Shown in pieces: positions 16,100 through 24,522 of a DNA stretch of 64,000 nt (within the stretch, counting starts at the first letter, position 1; each line of letters opens with the position of its first letter). Both the position numbers and the translations under genes were made by a program. The DNA is from Methanothrix harundinacea (GTDB lineage: Archaea > Halobacteriota > Methanosarcinia > Methanotrichales > Methanotrichaceae): positions 1-64,000 of the forward strand of contig DAXT01000021.1 of assembly GCA_002506535.1 (NCBI GenBank), written 5' to 3'. The notes below the pieces were generated by a model, which was not told where the DNA came from, made no database searches, and worked only from the letters and a program-made list of their open reading frames with translations.

Positions 16100-17131
16100 A
16101 TGAACCAGAAGAAAGAGCCCCACACCTCGGAAGGCGGGTCGGAAGACGACGGTAAGCGCCTCCACTACCACGCCCACGCCCCCGCCGACCCGGCCCTCCT
16201 CGCCACCGAGAGGGGTATCAGGGCGGTCAAGCTCTCCTTTCTGGCGCTGGCGGCGACGGCCCTGGTCCAGGTGGCGGTGGTCCTCTTCTCCGGGTCCGTC
16301 GCCCTCCTCGCCGACACCGTCCACAACCTCGGAGACGCGGCGACGGCCCTTCCCCTCTGGGTCGCCTTCAGGCTCGGCTCGCTTCCGCCGACGAAGAGGT
16401 TCACCTACGGATACGGCCGGGCCGAGGACCTGGCGGGGCTGTCCATCGTCCTCGTCATCGTCGCCGGTGCCATCTTCACCGGGTACGAGTCGGTGATGAG
16501 GCTTTATCAGCCTGCGTCCGTCGGCCTTCTTTGGGCGGTGGCCCTCGCCTCCATCATAGGGTTTGCAGGAAACGAGGCGGTGGCCGTCTACCGGATGAGG
16601 GTAGGCCGGGAGATCAACAGCGCCGCCCTCGTCGCCGACGGCCTCCACGCCCGGGCCGACGGCCTGACGAGCCTCGCCGTCCTCTTCGGAGCCGTCGGGG
16701 TCTGGGCCGGATACCCCAGGGCCGACCCCCTGGTGGGGCTTATCATCACCGCCGTCATCCTTCATATCGGGTGGAGGTCGGGGCGGATGGTCCTGACGAG
16801 GCTCGTCGACGGCGTCGATCCCGGGGTCGTCGACGGGGTGAGGGCGGCCGCCGCATCCGCCCCCGGCGTCGAGGAGGTGGCTGGGGTGAGGGTGAGGTGG
16901 CTGGGCCACCGCCTCCGGGCCGAGATCGAGGTGATCGTCGATCCGGATCTGACCGTCGAGGAGGGGCACAAGATCGCGAAGGAGGTGGGCCACCAGCTCC
17001 TCAGGCGGCTACCCTACCTATCGGAGGCGACGGTCCACGTCGACCCGCCCGGAGCTCCGGGGGAGGCTTACCATCGGGATGACCATCGGGATGAAGGCAG
17101 CCCAACCGGCCGAGACGGCCGCCGCCCTTGA
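16100..17131 (+). CDS. Cation diffusion facilitator (CDF) family metal exporter
   Basis: A 343-residue membrane protein with six helices. Metal site residues are visible in helices 2 and 5: LLADTVHNLGDA and LVADGLHARADG, the H-x-x-x-D pairs that bind Zn/Co/Fe/Mn. The C-terminal cytoplasmic domain (about 240-320) has the ferredoxin-like fold pattern of CDF proteins and ends in a His/Asp-rich tail (YHRDDHRDEG). The N-terminus is also His-rich (HYHAHAPADP). It exports divalent cations by proton antiport; the exact metal is not decided by sequence. Confidence 0.85.
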   Translation: MNQKKEPHTSEGGSEDDGKRLHYHAHAPADPALLATERGIRAVKLSFLALAATALVQVAVVLFSGSVALLADTVHNLGDAATALPLWVAFRLGSLPPTKRFTYGYGRAEDLAGLSIVLVIVAGAIFTGYESVMRLYQPASVGLLWAVALASIIGFAGNEAVAVYRMRVGREINSAALVADGLHARADGLTSLAVLFGAVGVWAGYPRADPLVGLIITAVILHIGWRSGRMVLTRLVDGVDPGVVDGVRAAAASAPGVEEVAGVRVRWLGHRLRAEIEVIVDPDLTVEEGHKIAKEVGHQLLRRLPYLSEATVHVDPPGAPGEAYHRDDHRDEGSPTGRDGRRP

Positions 17132-17184
17132 CAATCCGGCCGAAGATCTCAGGAAATTGATAATTACCATCGGGTACAAAGCCC

Positions 17185-17616
17185 GTGGTTATGACCGAAG
17201 AGATCTCTTTTGGAAACCATCTTACCTGGACCGGGGACGCCATGGGCGAGATCGCCTTTCCGTCCCGTCAGAAGATCGAGGTCGCCCTCCCGGCGGAGTT
17301 TGGCGGAGTCGAGGGGTTCGCCTCCCCCGAGGACCTATTTGTCGCCGCAGCCAACGGATGCGTCCTCACCACCACCCTCGCCGTGGCGAAGAAGCATAAG
17401 GTCGCCCTCCTGTCTTACAGCTCGGAGGCGGTCGGAGTTCTGGAGAAGCTGGGGGATGGGAGGGAAGTGACCAGAATCGATATCAAGGTCAAAATCGCAG
17501 CGGAAGCAGACCCCGAAACCCTCAATGAGATCTTCGCGGAGGTCGCGGAGAGGGCACCGGTCATAAGGTCGATGACCAGCTCTGTGAGCATCGATTTTGA
17601 GGTGGTGGATGAATGA
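17185..17616 (+). CDS. OsmC family protein
   Basis: A 143-residue protein (GTG 17185; ATG 17191 also possible) with the OsmC/Ohr pattern: SPEDLFVAAANGCVLTTT, where the Cys would be the peroxidatic residue, and a C-terminal SSVSIDFEV strand. Classical OsmC/Ohr enzymes use two cysteines; the second, expected near VIRSMTSS, is missing, so a thiol-peroxidase cycle by the standard mechanism is doubtful. It overlaps the next gene by four bases. Confidence 0.8.
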   Translation: MVMTEEISFGNHLTWTGDAMGEIAFPSRQKIEVALPAEFGGVEGFASPEDLFVAAANGCVLTTTLAVAKKHKVALLSYSSEAVGVLEKLGDGREVTRIDIKVKIAAEADPETLNEIFAEVAERAPVIRSMTSSVSIDFEVVDE

Positions 17617-18173
17617 GGATCTATATTCTTATCTCCATCACTCTGATGATTCTGGCGTCGGTTGCTCCTGCAGGATTCGCCACAGATGGCGACGATGACG
17701 GGTCGGAATACGGTTACGCCGCCGCCGACCTGAACGTCTCCCTGGGGTTCGACGTCTTCCCCGATAGATACACCTGCGACGGCGAGGACCTGTCGCCCCC
17801 GGTAGAAGTAGGGGGGCTCGACCGCCGGGCGGAGTCGGTGGCGATGATCCTGGAGGACCCGGACGCGCCCTGGGGAGCCTTCGTCCACTGGCTGATCTGG
17901 AACCTGGTCCCGTCGGATATGATCGCCGAAGGGATACCTACGGAGGGGGAGGTCTCGGCGCCGGAGGCGGTCCAGGGGAGAAACGGCTTCGGGTCGATCG
18001 GCTACAGAGGCCCCTGCCCGCCGCCGGGGTCCCCCCACAGGTACGTCCTGAAGGTATACGCCCTGGATGAGAAACTCGACCTCCCTTCGGGGTCGGAGAT
18101 AGCGGACCTTCTGGCGGCGATGGAGGGGCACGTTCTCCAGTCCGGCGAGGCGGAGGCGACCCGCGGCGGGTGA
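17613..18173 (+). CDS. Secreted PEBP family protein (YbhB/YbcL-like)
   Basis: A 186-residue protein with a signal peptide (ISITLMILASVAPAGFA). The phosphatidylethanolamine-binding protein signature is clear: LEDPDAPWGAFVHWLIWNL and GYRGPCPPPGSPHRYVLKVY, with the D-P-D-x-P and G-x-H-R ligand-site motifs. Archaeal and bacterial members are of unknown substrate. Its ATG overlaps the OsmC stop (ATGA), so the two genes are coupled. Confidence 0.85.
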   Translation: MRIYILISITLMILASVAPAGFATDGDDDGSEYGYAAADLNVSLGFDVFPDRYTCDGEDLSPPVEVGGLDRRAESVAMILEDPDAPWGAFVHWLIWNLVPSDMIAEGIPTEGEVSAPEAVQGRNGFGSIGYRGPCPPPGSPHRYVLKVYALDEKLDLPSGSEIADLLAAMEGHVLQSGEAEATRGG

Positions 18174-18249
18174 TACCACGGGGCCTATTGGGGGCGGGTT
18201 TGAAGCCGGTACCGGAAGAGGTTCCGGATCGCGTCCAGGATTACGTATT

Positions 18250-18909
18250 CTATCGCTTCCGGGATCGCGATCCCGGCCCCGGCTCATCTTCTGAACCCTC
18301 AGCCTCCACCCTCGTCTCCGGATATTCGCAGCGAAGACGCGGGATGAACTTGGGCACCCTATCCCGGTAGTCGAGGTAGGCGGCCCCGAACTCCTCGGCC
18401 ATCATCCTCTCCTCGTGGACCGATCCGAGATAGAAGTAGACGGTGGCGATGATGTAGAGGACCAGGAGGTTTGTGGTCATGACGGGGGTGAGCCAGAGGA
18501 AGATGAGGGCGAAGAGGAAGAGGGGGTTTCTCGTCCTGCAGTATATCCCCCGGACGATCAGCTGGCCCTCGCCGGCCTCCGGCCTGATCCCCAGGAAACG
18601 GAGGGGCCCCGCTTCGAGGAGGGTCTTTGCGAGGCCGAAGGCCGCTGCCGCCTGGAGAGCCACCATCCCCCATCGCCAGGGGGCGGGGACGGAGTAGAGG
18701 ACCTCTCCGGGGAAGAGATAGAAGAGGCGGAGGAGGGGGAGGAGGGTCGCCGCCGCGACGAGGGTGAAGATGAGCCGATACCACCGCATCCCTTCCGGAC
18801 CAAAGGCCCGGCGGGCCCTCCGTTTCGCCCAGGTGCCCGCGAGGAGGCTGTGGAGGAGAGCGAAGGCGATGAGGTAGAGGGCGAGGATGAGGGTGGAGGT
18901 GGTGAACAT
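18250..18909 (-). CDS. NnrU/isoprenylcysteine methyltransferase-like membrane protein (copy A)
   Basis: A 219-residue protein with five or six membrane helices. The C-terminal half has the ICMT/PEMT pattern: GIYCRTRNPLFLFALIFLWL (R-x-P-x-Y-like SAM-binding region) and the EERMMAEEFGAAYLDYRDRVP block. It is a tandem paralogue of the gene at 18969-19586. The substrate is unknown; the family includes lipid and prenylcysteine methyltransferases and NnrU-like proteins. Confidence 0.7.
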   Translation of the reverse strand: MFTTSTLILALYLIAFALLHSLLAGTWAKRRARRAFGPEGMRWYRLIFTLVAAATLLPLLRLFYLFPGEVLYSVPAPWRWGMVALQAAAAFGLAKTLLEAGPLRFLGIRPEAGEGQLIVRGIYCRTRNPLFLFALIFLWLTPVMTTNLLVLYIIATVYFYLGSVHEERMMAEEFGAAYLDYRDRVPKFIPRLRCEYPETRVEAEGSEDEPGPGSRSRKR

Positions 18910-18968
18910 ATCGAGGGCCTCTCTTATTCTCCTTTATCCTCCTCCGGTTCTCCGGTCCTACGGCCCTC

Positions 18969-19586
18969 TCACCCCTCGCCCGCCGGGTATCTACCCCGCC
19001 AGGGGACCATCCGGGGGACCCTCCGCTGATAAGACCGGTACTCGTCGCCGAACTGGGCGAGGAGCCTCCTCTCCCAGTGGAGCGACCCCAGGTAGAGGTA
19101 GACGGTGACGGCGGCGTATAGGATCAATATATTCGTCGTCATGAAGGGGGTCAGCCAGATGATGAGAAAGCCGGAGAGGAGGAAGGGGTCTCTTATCCAC
19201 CGGTATATCCCCCGGGGGGCCAGTGGCTTCGCTTCGGCGGCCCCGGGCCCCAGAAGCTGCAGAGGCACCTTGAACCGGTGGGGCGCGTCGACGAAGGCCC
19301 TGAGGGATAGAAGCCCCGCCAGGACCTGCCCTGCCACCATCACCCACCGCCAGGGGGAGGGGACGACGTAGAGGATATTGCCGGGGAAGAGGTAGACGAG
19401 GTAGACCAGGGGCGCGATCATCACGAAGGCGGAGGCCGAGAAGATCGCCGGATACCACGGGTCCATCCGGCTTCCGAGGATCTTCGCGGCCCTCCTCTTG
19501 AAGGGGAGGCTCGCCATGAGGCTGTGGACGGCGGCGAAGCAGGCGAGATATATGACCAGGAGGAGGGCGGAGTCGGTGGGGGACAT
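18969..19586 (-). CDS. NnrU/isoprenylcysteine methyltransferase-like membrane protein (copy B)
   Basis: A 205-residue paralogue of the gene downstream, with matching blocks: LACFAAVHSLMASLPFKRRA against IAFALLHSLLAGTWAKRRAR, GIYRWIRDPFLLSGFLIIWL, and a C-terminal WERRLLAQFGDEYRSYQRRVP. The two genes lie 59 bases apart on the same strand, so a tandem duplication followed by divergence is likely. Copy B lacks the long acidic tail of copy A. Confidence 0.7.
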   Translation of the reverse strand: MSPTDSALLLVIYLACFAAVHSLMASLPFKRRAAKILGSRMDPWYPAIFSASAFVMIAPLVYLVYLFPGNILYVVPSPWRWVMVAGQVLAGLLSLRAFVDAPHRFKVPLQLLGPGAAEAKPLAPRGIYRWIRDPFLLSGFLIIWLTPFMTTNILILYAAVTVYLYLGSLHWERRLLAQFGDEYRSYQRRVPRMVPWRGRYPAGEG

Positions 19587-19646
19587 CGGGGGTTTATTTT
19601 GTCGGGATGGTATTTGGGGTTGGTGATGGGGTGACGCCCCCCCCGG

Positions 19647-20111
19647 CTAAATCCAGACGAGGTAGAGGACGATGTTCACCACCAGCGGCACGAACCCCAG
19701 CAGCAGAAAGAGGTGAGATCGCTGCAGCTGCCGGTGCTTGTAGCCGACGATCTCCCGGTACATCAGGCGCGCCAGGTCCGGGGAGGAGAGGTTCGTCCTG
19801 TAGGTCTCCGGCTTGAAGACCAGGACGGCGAAGCCGAGGCTGGCGAGCCAGAAAACGATGGGAAGGACGAAGAGGAGGACGAGAGCCCATCGGATTTCGC
19901 CCTCCACCACCAGGCTCCCCTTCAGGTCGCTGAAGGATATGGCGGCGAAGTAGATCGCCTGAAGGAGGCTCGTGACGGAGACTAGCTGCTTTGCCGCCTC
20001 CTCCAGGGCTGCGACCGACTCCTTCGCCGCGGACCGGGCTGTCTCCAGCCAGAACCGGTCTAGCTTCGTCAGAGAGCCGCCCCGGACCGGCTCATCGTCG
20101 CCTTCGCTCAT
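19647..20111 (-). CDS. Three-helix membrane protein in the CHAT operon
   Basis: A 154-residue protein with a 45-residue cytoplasmic-type amphipathic helix (KLDRFWLETARSAAKESVAA) and three membrane helices: SVTSLLQAIYFAAISFS, ALVLLFVLPIVFWLASLGFA and HLFLLLGFVPLVVNIVLYLV. I know no family name for it. ATG at 20111 overlaps the stop of the zinc-ribbon gene (ATGA), so it is translated as part of the CHAT operon; the longer frame to 20189 is not used. In an effector context, small membrane proteins coupled to STAND ATPases often act as pores, but that is inference. Confidence 0.7.
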   Translation of the reverse strand: MSEGDDEPVRGGSLTKLDRFWLETARSAAKESVAALEEAAKQLVSVTSLLQAIYFAAISFSDLKGSLVVEGEIRWALVLLFVLPIVFWLASLGFAVLVFKPETYRTNLSSPDLARLMYREIVGYKHRQLQRSHLFLLLGFVPLVVNIVLYLVWI

Positions 20112-20371
20112 TCCCCGTACCTCCTCACCACGTCCTCTTTCTTCACCCGTGATAGCCAGATCTTGTTCTCGCGACCGCAGTAGGGGCACTCGGCGACGAA
20201 GGAGACGGCGTCCTTATCGCCGGGTTTGGCGAGGCCGCCTCCGCCCTCGACGGAGGCCCGCTCATCCCAGGGGAAGACGCCTTCGGGCGCTGTACAATGG
20301 GGGTTTGCGCACTTGATCGGGATCATGACGAACTCTCCATCAGCTCTCTCTCTCAACCTCGTCCCAACCAT
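20108..20371 (-). CDS. Small zinc-ribbon protein in the CHAT operon
   Basis: An 87-residue protein with CANPHC at 21-26 and CPYC at 62-65, a four-cysteine zinc ribbon split by a Gly-rich loop, then a basic C-terminus (LSRVKKEDVVRRYGE). It overlaps the CHAT gene by 19 bases and the membrane-protein gene by 4, a tightly coupled three-gene unit. The upstream CHAT protein carries its own CxxC pairs inside the protease domain, so zinc-dependent contacts between the two are possible. Confidence 0.65.
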   Translation of the reverse strand: MVGTRLRERADGEFVMIPIKCANPHCTAPEGVFPWDERASVEGGGGLAKPGDKDAVSFVAECPYCGRENKIWLSRVKKEDVVRRYGE

Positions 20372-23300
20372 CCTTTAACCCTTCCAGATAATGATGGCAT
20401 ATCTTGAGTCGTCCGCTCCAATCGTTCTCGAACCTGCCGAGCCTGGGCTGCGGTGGGGCTTCCAAGCTCCAGGAACAGTTCCTCAGCCATTCGAATCAGA
20501 TCCAGCGAATATACCAGGTTTCCTTCCTTTTCCTCTAGAAGAGCTAACTGAGCCAAAGTGGTGGCGACGCCTGACTTGTCCCCCAGCTCTTGTTTGATCT
20601 TCAGGCTCTCGCCGTAGAGGCGGCGGGCCTCGCCGAGGTCGCCCGTGTCCTGAGAGAGCGATCCCAGGTTGTGGAGCGAGGTTGCGACGCCTGATTTGTA
20701 CCCCAGCTCTTGGTAGATCTTCAGGCTCTCGGCGTATAGGCGGCGGGCCACGACGAGATTGCTCTTGGCGTGAGCGAGCGCTCCCAGGTTGTGGAGCGAT
20801 CTTGCGACGCCTGACTTGTCCCCCAGCTCTTGGAATGTCTTCAGACTCTCGGCGTATAGGCGGCCGGCCTCGGCGAGATTGCCCGTGGCGTGAGCGAGCC
20901 TCCCCAGCTGATGGAGAGATATTGCGACGCCTGACTTATCCCCCAGCTCTTGTTTGATTTTCAGGCTCTCGCCGTAGAGGCGGCGGGCCTCGGCGAGATT
21001 TCTCGTGTCCTCAGCAAGCGCTCCCAGGTCATGGAGTGATCTAGCAACGCTAGCCTTGTCCCCAATCTCTTGGTAGATCTTCAAGCTCTCGGCGTATAGG
21101 CGCCGGGCCACGACGAGATTGCTCTTGGCGTGAGCGAGCGCTCCCAGGTTGTGGAGCGAGCTTGCAACGCCTGACTTGTCCCCCAGCTCTTGGTAGATCT
21201 TCAGGCTCTCGCCGTAGAGGCGGCGGGCCTCGGCGAGGTCGCCCGTGTTATGGGCGATAAACCCCATTTGTAGCAATCCACTTCCTTCTCCTAGCTTGAA
21301 TTCGTATCTTTGTGCAATTTCCAGGGAGCGCATGTTCGCTTCCTTAGCTCTCTCAAGCTCACCATGACTGAAGAAGATTTGAGATTGATCATTGGCAAAC
21401 GAGCCTTCGCTGTAATGATCTCCACATTTTTTTGCAGCTTGAATGGCTTGATCGAGGCGGAACTTTGCCTCACTCCAATAACCTCGAGTTTTCAGATAGT
21501 CCCTTACTGACCACATAAACCGAGTAACAATCTGCCACTCTTCCGCCGCATAGGCCCAGTCCATCCCCGCGAGGATGTTCTCATGCTCGGCCTGCAATAG
21601 AACGTAATTATCCGAGAACAGAGACGCGTAAGCCAGAAAGAAGTTCCTGGCCCTTCTCCGGTGTATATTCATCGACTCCATGCCTGCCTTCGCGGCAGCG
21701 TACTGGCGCATCTGCGGATGAAGCCGGTACCGCAAGAGCTTGATCTCGTTCCCGGACTCGTCGAAGGCAGAGAGTTCGATGGTATCCACGAAGGACTTTC
21801 TCACCAGCTCGCTCAGATCATCTCGCCACTGAGTAAGGGCGTCATCTCCTGCGAAATCGGGGTGGGTGCAGGCGAACTTGATCGCCTCCTCGGTGGCAGA
21901 GCTGGCGAAGGCCGCCATCCGGTGGAGGAGCTCCTTCTCGCTCTCGGGGAGGGGATTGTAAGAGAAGTCGAACCGCGTGGAGACTTCCTTGTGGGGAGCG
22001 GCCAGGACCCTCTGGCAAATCGTCGCGAGAGAGTCGCCGCTTCCAGCCATCGCCGCCGCGAGCTTGATCGCCAGGGGGTGGCCGTCCAGTTGCCTCGATA
22101 TATCCTCCAACGCCTTCAAATCCGAGGAGGTCAGCTTCTCGCCCCATCCCGACTTTCGCCGTCTCGCCTCGACGACGAAGAGCCTTGTGGCCTCGGAGGG
22201 CTCCATCTGGTCGATGTCGATGTGGAAGCCTTCCCGCTCCAGCGCCTCCCGTCTGGTCACCAGGGCCGCCGACGGCCTCGGTATCCCCTCCAGGAACCGA
22301 AAGACGGCGGGATCCTTTATCGTCTCGGCGTTGTCGACGACGATCAGGCTCGCCGTGCTCAGATCTCGCAGGTATCCAAGGGCCACGTCCTTCTTCGCTT
22401 CCACCGGCAAAGTTCGAAACTCGTAGCCGAAGACGTTGACAAAACCATCTAAAAGCTCGTTCAAGCCCAGGTTTTCTACGTCCGCAGCGCTCCGCCAGAA
22501 GACGCCGCCGGGATACCGCCACGCTATCCTGCGGGCCGCCTCGGCGCCCAGGACCGATTTTCCGATCCCGCCCTGGCCGGTAAGGACGACGAGCTTCTCG
22601 CCTGCGATGAGGGCGCGGACCGTCCGGGCGATGAGCCCCTTTCGACCCCTCGGCGGATCGCCCCGGATGAACTCGCCGACGAAGTCGTATTCGGGAACGC
22701 CGAAGATCCGCTCCTTCTCGACGACGACCTCGCCGCGGACCGGACGGTCGACGATCCGGGCGCGGGTCCCATCGCCCTCCAGGGCCGGGATATCCTCAGC
22801 CGGAGTTCCAAGCTCGCTTTGCGAAAGTTTCGATATGGAAGAAAGCGCCTGACGGAAGGCTTCGCCGATCTCAAGGCCCGCGCCCAAGAAGGCGTATAAT
22901 GGCCGGGAGAGGGCCACTGTAAGCTCCACCGGGACCGGCTCCTTCATCCCCAGGACCGCGGGAACGCCCTCCCGCCTCAGGACCGCCAGAAGGCTAGCGT
23001 CTCCGCCTTTTGCGGACTCGCAGGCGGAGAGGATGACGAGCTTTGTGGGCCTGCCGGGGACGGCGTTTATCATCCTCGCCAGATCCTCGGCCGCGAGAGA
23101 TTCTTCGGTCCCGTCGTCCCGCTCGAAGGCGAGGTAGCCCCCGGCCTCTTCGCCCTCTAGGGATGCGGAGCACCGGCCGCATTTCTTGCTCTCGGGAGGG
23201 TTGAGGCCGGAGCAGCTCGGGCATCTGCGCCCGAAGGCGCCGTGTCCGTCGAAGTGGACGACGTCATACCGGTCAAGAATCTTGGTCCGCAGCTCCTCGA

Positions 23301-23484
23301 TCGTCGGCGGCCTGAGAAATTCCAGGCGGGCGGGGGTCTTCACCGCTGATAGGCCTCTATACAGCGCCCACTGGTCGGCGATATTCGCAAGCTCGTTTAA
23401 ATCCAGGGGGCGGGATATGATCACGAGAACGCGGAAGGGCGGCTCTTCCGTACCGGGCTGGGCGGGAGGCGGTGGGGTGGCCAA
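20353..23484 (-). CDS. CHAT protease - NB-ARC NTPase - TPR protein (STAND family)
   Basis: A 1043-residue protein with three parts. Residues 1-240: a caspase-like CHAT domain with His81 in VVHFDGHG and Cys155 in VILSACES, and an inserted zinc knuckle (CPSC at 88-91, CGRC at 102-105). Residues 255-560: an NB-ARC module with Walker A GQGGIGKS (303-310), Walker B ASLIVVDNAE and a sensor ALVTRRE. Residues about 640-1010: tetratricopeptide repeats of 40 residues, six of them encoded by near-identical 120-base DNA units. Such STAND proteins bind a trigger through the repeats, oligomerise on ATP and activate the protease. TTG at 23484 behind AGGTGA is the start. Defence or stress signalling is inferred. 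Confidence 0.85.
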   Translation of the reverse strand: MATPPPPAQPGTEEPPFRVLVIISRPLDLNELANIADQWALYRGLSAVKTPARLEFLRPPTIEELRTKILDRYDVVHFDGHGAFGRRCPSCSGLNPPESKKCGRCSASLEGEEAGGYLAFERDDGTEESLAAEDLARMINAVPGRPTKLVILSACESAKGGDASLLAVLRREGVPAVLGMKEPVPVELTVALSRPLYAFLGAGLEIGEAFRQALSSISKLSQSELGTPAEDIPALEGDGTRARIVDRPVRGEVVVEKERIFGVPEYDFVGEFIRGDPPRGRKGLIARTVRALIAGEKLVVLTGQGGIGKSVLGAEAARRIAWRYPGGVFWRSAADVENLGLNELLDGFVNVFGYEFRTLPVEAKKDVALGYLRDLSTASLIVVDNAETIKDPAVFRFLEGIPRPSAALVTRREALEREGFHIDIDQMEPSEATRLFVVEARRRKSGWGEKLTSSDLKALEDISRQLDGHPLAIKLAAAMAGSGDSLATICQRVLAAPHKEVSTRFDFSYNPLPESEKELLHRMAAFASSATEEAIKFACTHPDFAGDDALTQWRDDLSELVRKSFVDTIELSAFDESGNEIKLLRYRLHPQMRQYAAAKAGMESMNIHRRRARNFFLAYASLFSDNYVLLQAEHENILAGMDWAYAAEEWQIVTRFMWSVRDYLKTRGYWSEAKFRLDQAIQAAKKCGDHYSEGSFANDQSQIFFSHGELERAKEANMRSLEIAQRYEFKLGEGSGLLQMGFIAHNTGDLAEARRLYGESLKIYQELGDKSGVASSLHNLGALAHAKSNLVVARRLYAESLKIYQEIGDKASVARSLHDLGALAEDTRNLAEARRLYGESLKIKQELGDKSGVAISLHQLGRLAHATGNLAEAGRLYAESLKTFQELGDKSGVARSLHNLGALAHAKSNLVVARRLYAESLKIYQELGYKSGVATSLHNLGSLSQDTGDLGEARRLYGESLKIKQELGDKSGVATTLAQLALLEEKEGNLVYSLDLIRMAEELFLELGSPTAAQARQVRERLERTTQDMPSLSGRVKGWLGRG
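20581..21300 (-). repeat. Six tandem 120-base repeats encoding 40-residue TPR units
   Basis: Near-identical units begin at 20581, 20701, 20821, 20941, 21061 and 21181, exactly 120 bases apart, each containing a CTTCAGGCTCTCG-type core. They encode LYAESLKIYQELGDKSGVA-like helices within the CHAT protein. The identity at DNA level, including silent sites, points to recent expansion or gene conversion. Confidence 0.85.
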
Positions 23485-23540
23485 GGTCGTTCACCTGTCT
23501 ACAGTTCAGAGGAGCGGTCAGAAGTTTATCAGGCTCTACT

Positions 23541-23556
23541 TGCTAAATATAAACTT
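23541..23556 (-). promoter_or_regulatory. TATA-like promoter of the CHAT operon
   Basis: The minus strand reads AAGTTTATATTTAGCA about 60 bases upstream of the TTG start at 23484. It is an AT-rich island between two GC-rich genes. Confidence 0.5.
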
Positions 23557-23580
23557 CCTTCGGCATTCTCCGGGAGGGGA

Positions 23581-24513
23581 TCATTCCCCGCGCAGTAACC
23601 TCTCCACCGCCCGCCTCGTATGCTCGACGAAGATCTCCACCACCCGGGGGTTCTCCCCCATCCCCAGAAGGTTCAGGTCGACCTCGTAGCCCGCCTCCTC
23701 AAAGGACCTCTTCCACGATTCTGAACCGTCCCCGGAGATGTCTTTTGCGGCGTGGCCTCCCGCCACCACCAGGAAGGGGACGAGCCTCACCCTCGAGACG
23801 CCGGACGCCCTCACCTCATCCAGCGCCTCCTCCAGCCCCGGAAAGCCGTCGATCGTCCCGAGAAATACGTTCTTGTGATCCCGTTTGAGGACCAGCGCCA
23901 TCCGGGAGTAGGTGGCGTCGGCGGGGTGGGCCGTCCCGTGGCCTACCAGGACGACGGCCGTCTCCTCCGGGTTACGCTTCGAAGCCGCCACTTCGCCCCC
24001 AACGGTGACCCGGTCGAACTCCGGGGCGAGGGCCTCAGAGACGGCGTCGTAGTCCGGCCCCGAGGCCAGGAGGGGCATGCCCATGGCGAGCCTTCGAAAG
24101 CCGAACTTCCCCCGGACGGTCCCGAGGGCGGCGACGAGGGCCGTCGCCTCGTGAAACTCCGAGCCGGGGGCGACGTGCAGCGACTGGACTATGACATCTT
24201 CGTGGCCGGAGTCGTGGAGCTTTGCGAGGGCCGTCAGGGGGCTTTCGACCGCCGTCCCCTCTCCTCCGGCGAGCCGCCGCCGGATGAAGCCGGCGGTGAA
24301 GGCGATCTCGACGGCCGGGGCTTCGAACTCACGTCTGTATACGGCTCTTATCTTCTCGTAGGTCTTCCTCGCCTCGAAGTCGAGGCTCCCATAGGCCACC
24401 AGGACGATGGTCGGCGGTTCATCGGCTGACAGATCTTCACTCCTCCCTTCTTCGATCCTTCTTCGATCCTTCTTCGATATTGGCGGGGCGGTTATACATC
24501 CAATCTCTCTCAA
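23581..24513 (-). CDS. cbiK: Sirohydrochlorin cobaltochelatase, CbiK type
   Basis: About 310 residues, longer than the usual 260-300. The first 30 residues are charged and partly encoded by a triplicated 11-base repeat. The class II chelatase motifs follow: VLVAYGSLDFEARKTY, HVAPGSEFHE and VLVGHGTAHPADATYSRMA, with His residues that bind the metal. CbiK inserts cobalt into sirohydrochlorin early in anaerobic cobamide synthesis; methanogens also need related chelatases for F430. It lies 9 bases after the membrane-protein gene, in an operon headed by HMG-CoA synthase. TTG at 24513 is the only start close to that gene. Confidence 0.8.
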   Translation of the reverse strand: MREIGCITAPPISKKDRRRIEEGRSEDLSADEPPTIVLVAYGSLDFEARKTYEKIRAVYRREFEAPAVEIAFTAGFIRRRLAGGEGTAVESPLTALAKLHDSGHEDVIVQSLHVAPGSEFHEATALVAALGTVRGKFGFRRLAMGMPLLASGPDYDAVSEALAPEFDRVTVGGEVAASKRNPEETAVVLVGHGTAHPADATYSRMALVLKRDHKNVFLGTIDGFPGLEEALDEVRASGVSRVRLVPFLVVAGGHAAKDISGDGSESWKRSFEEAGYEVDLNLLGMGENPRVVEIFVEHTRRAVERLLRGE

Positions 24514-24522
24514 ACCCGCCCC

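Noticed and set aside
18261..18274. Perfect palindrome GGGATCGCGATCCC
   Set aside because: It lies inside the end of a coding sequence and may be chance in GC-rich DNA; no second copy was seen.
20581..21300. Regular repeats that might suggest a CRISPR array
   Set aside because: The 120-base units are contiguous coding sequence for TPR helices with no spacers.
24451..24482. Threefold 11-base repeat (CTTCTTCGATC type) near the start of cbiK
   Set aside because: Simple microsatellite-like repeat encoding charged residues; no further meaning seen.
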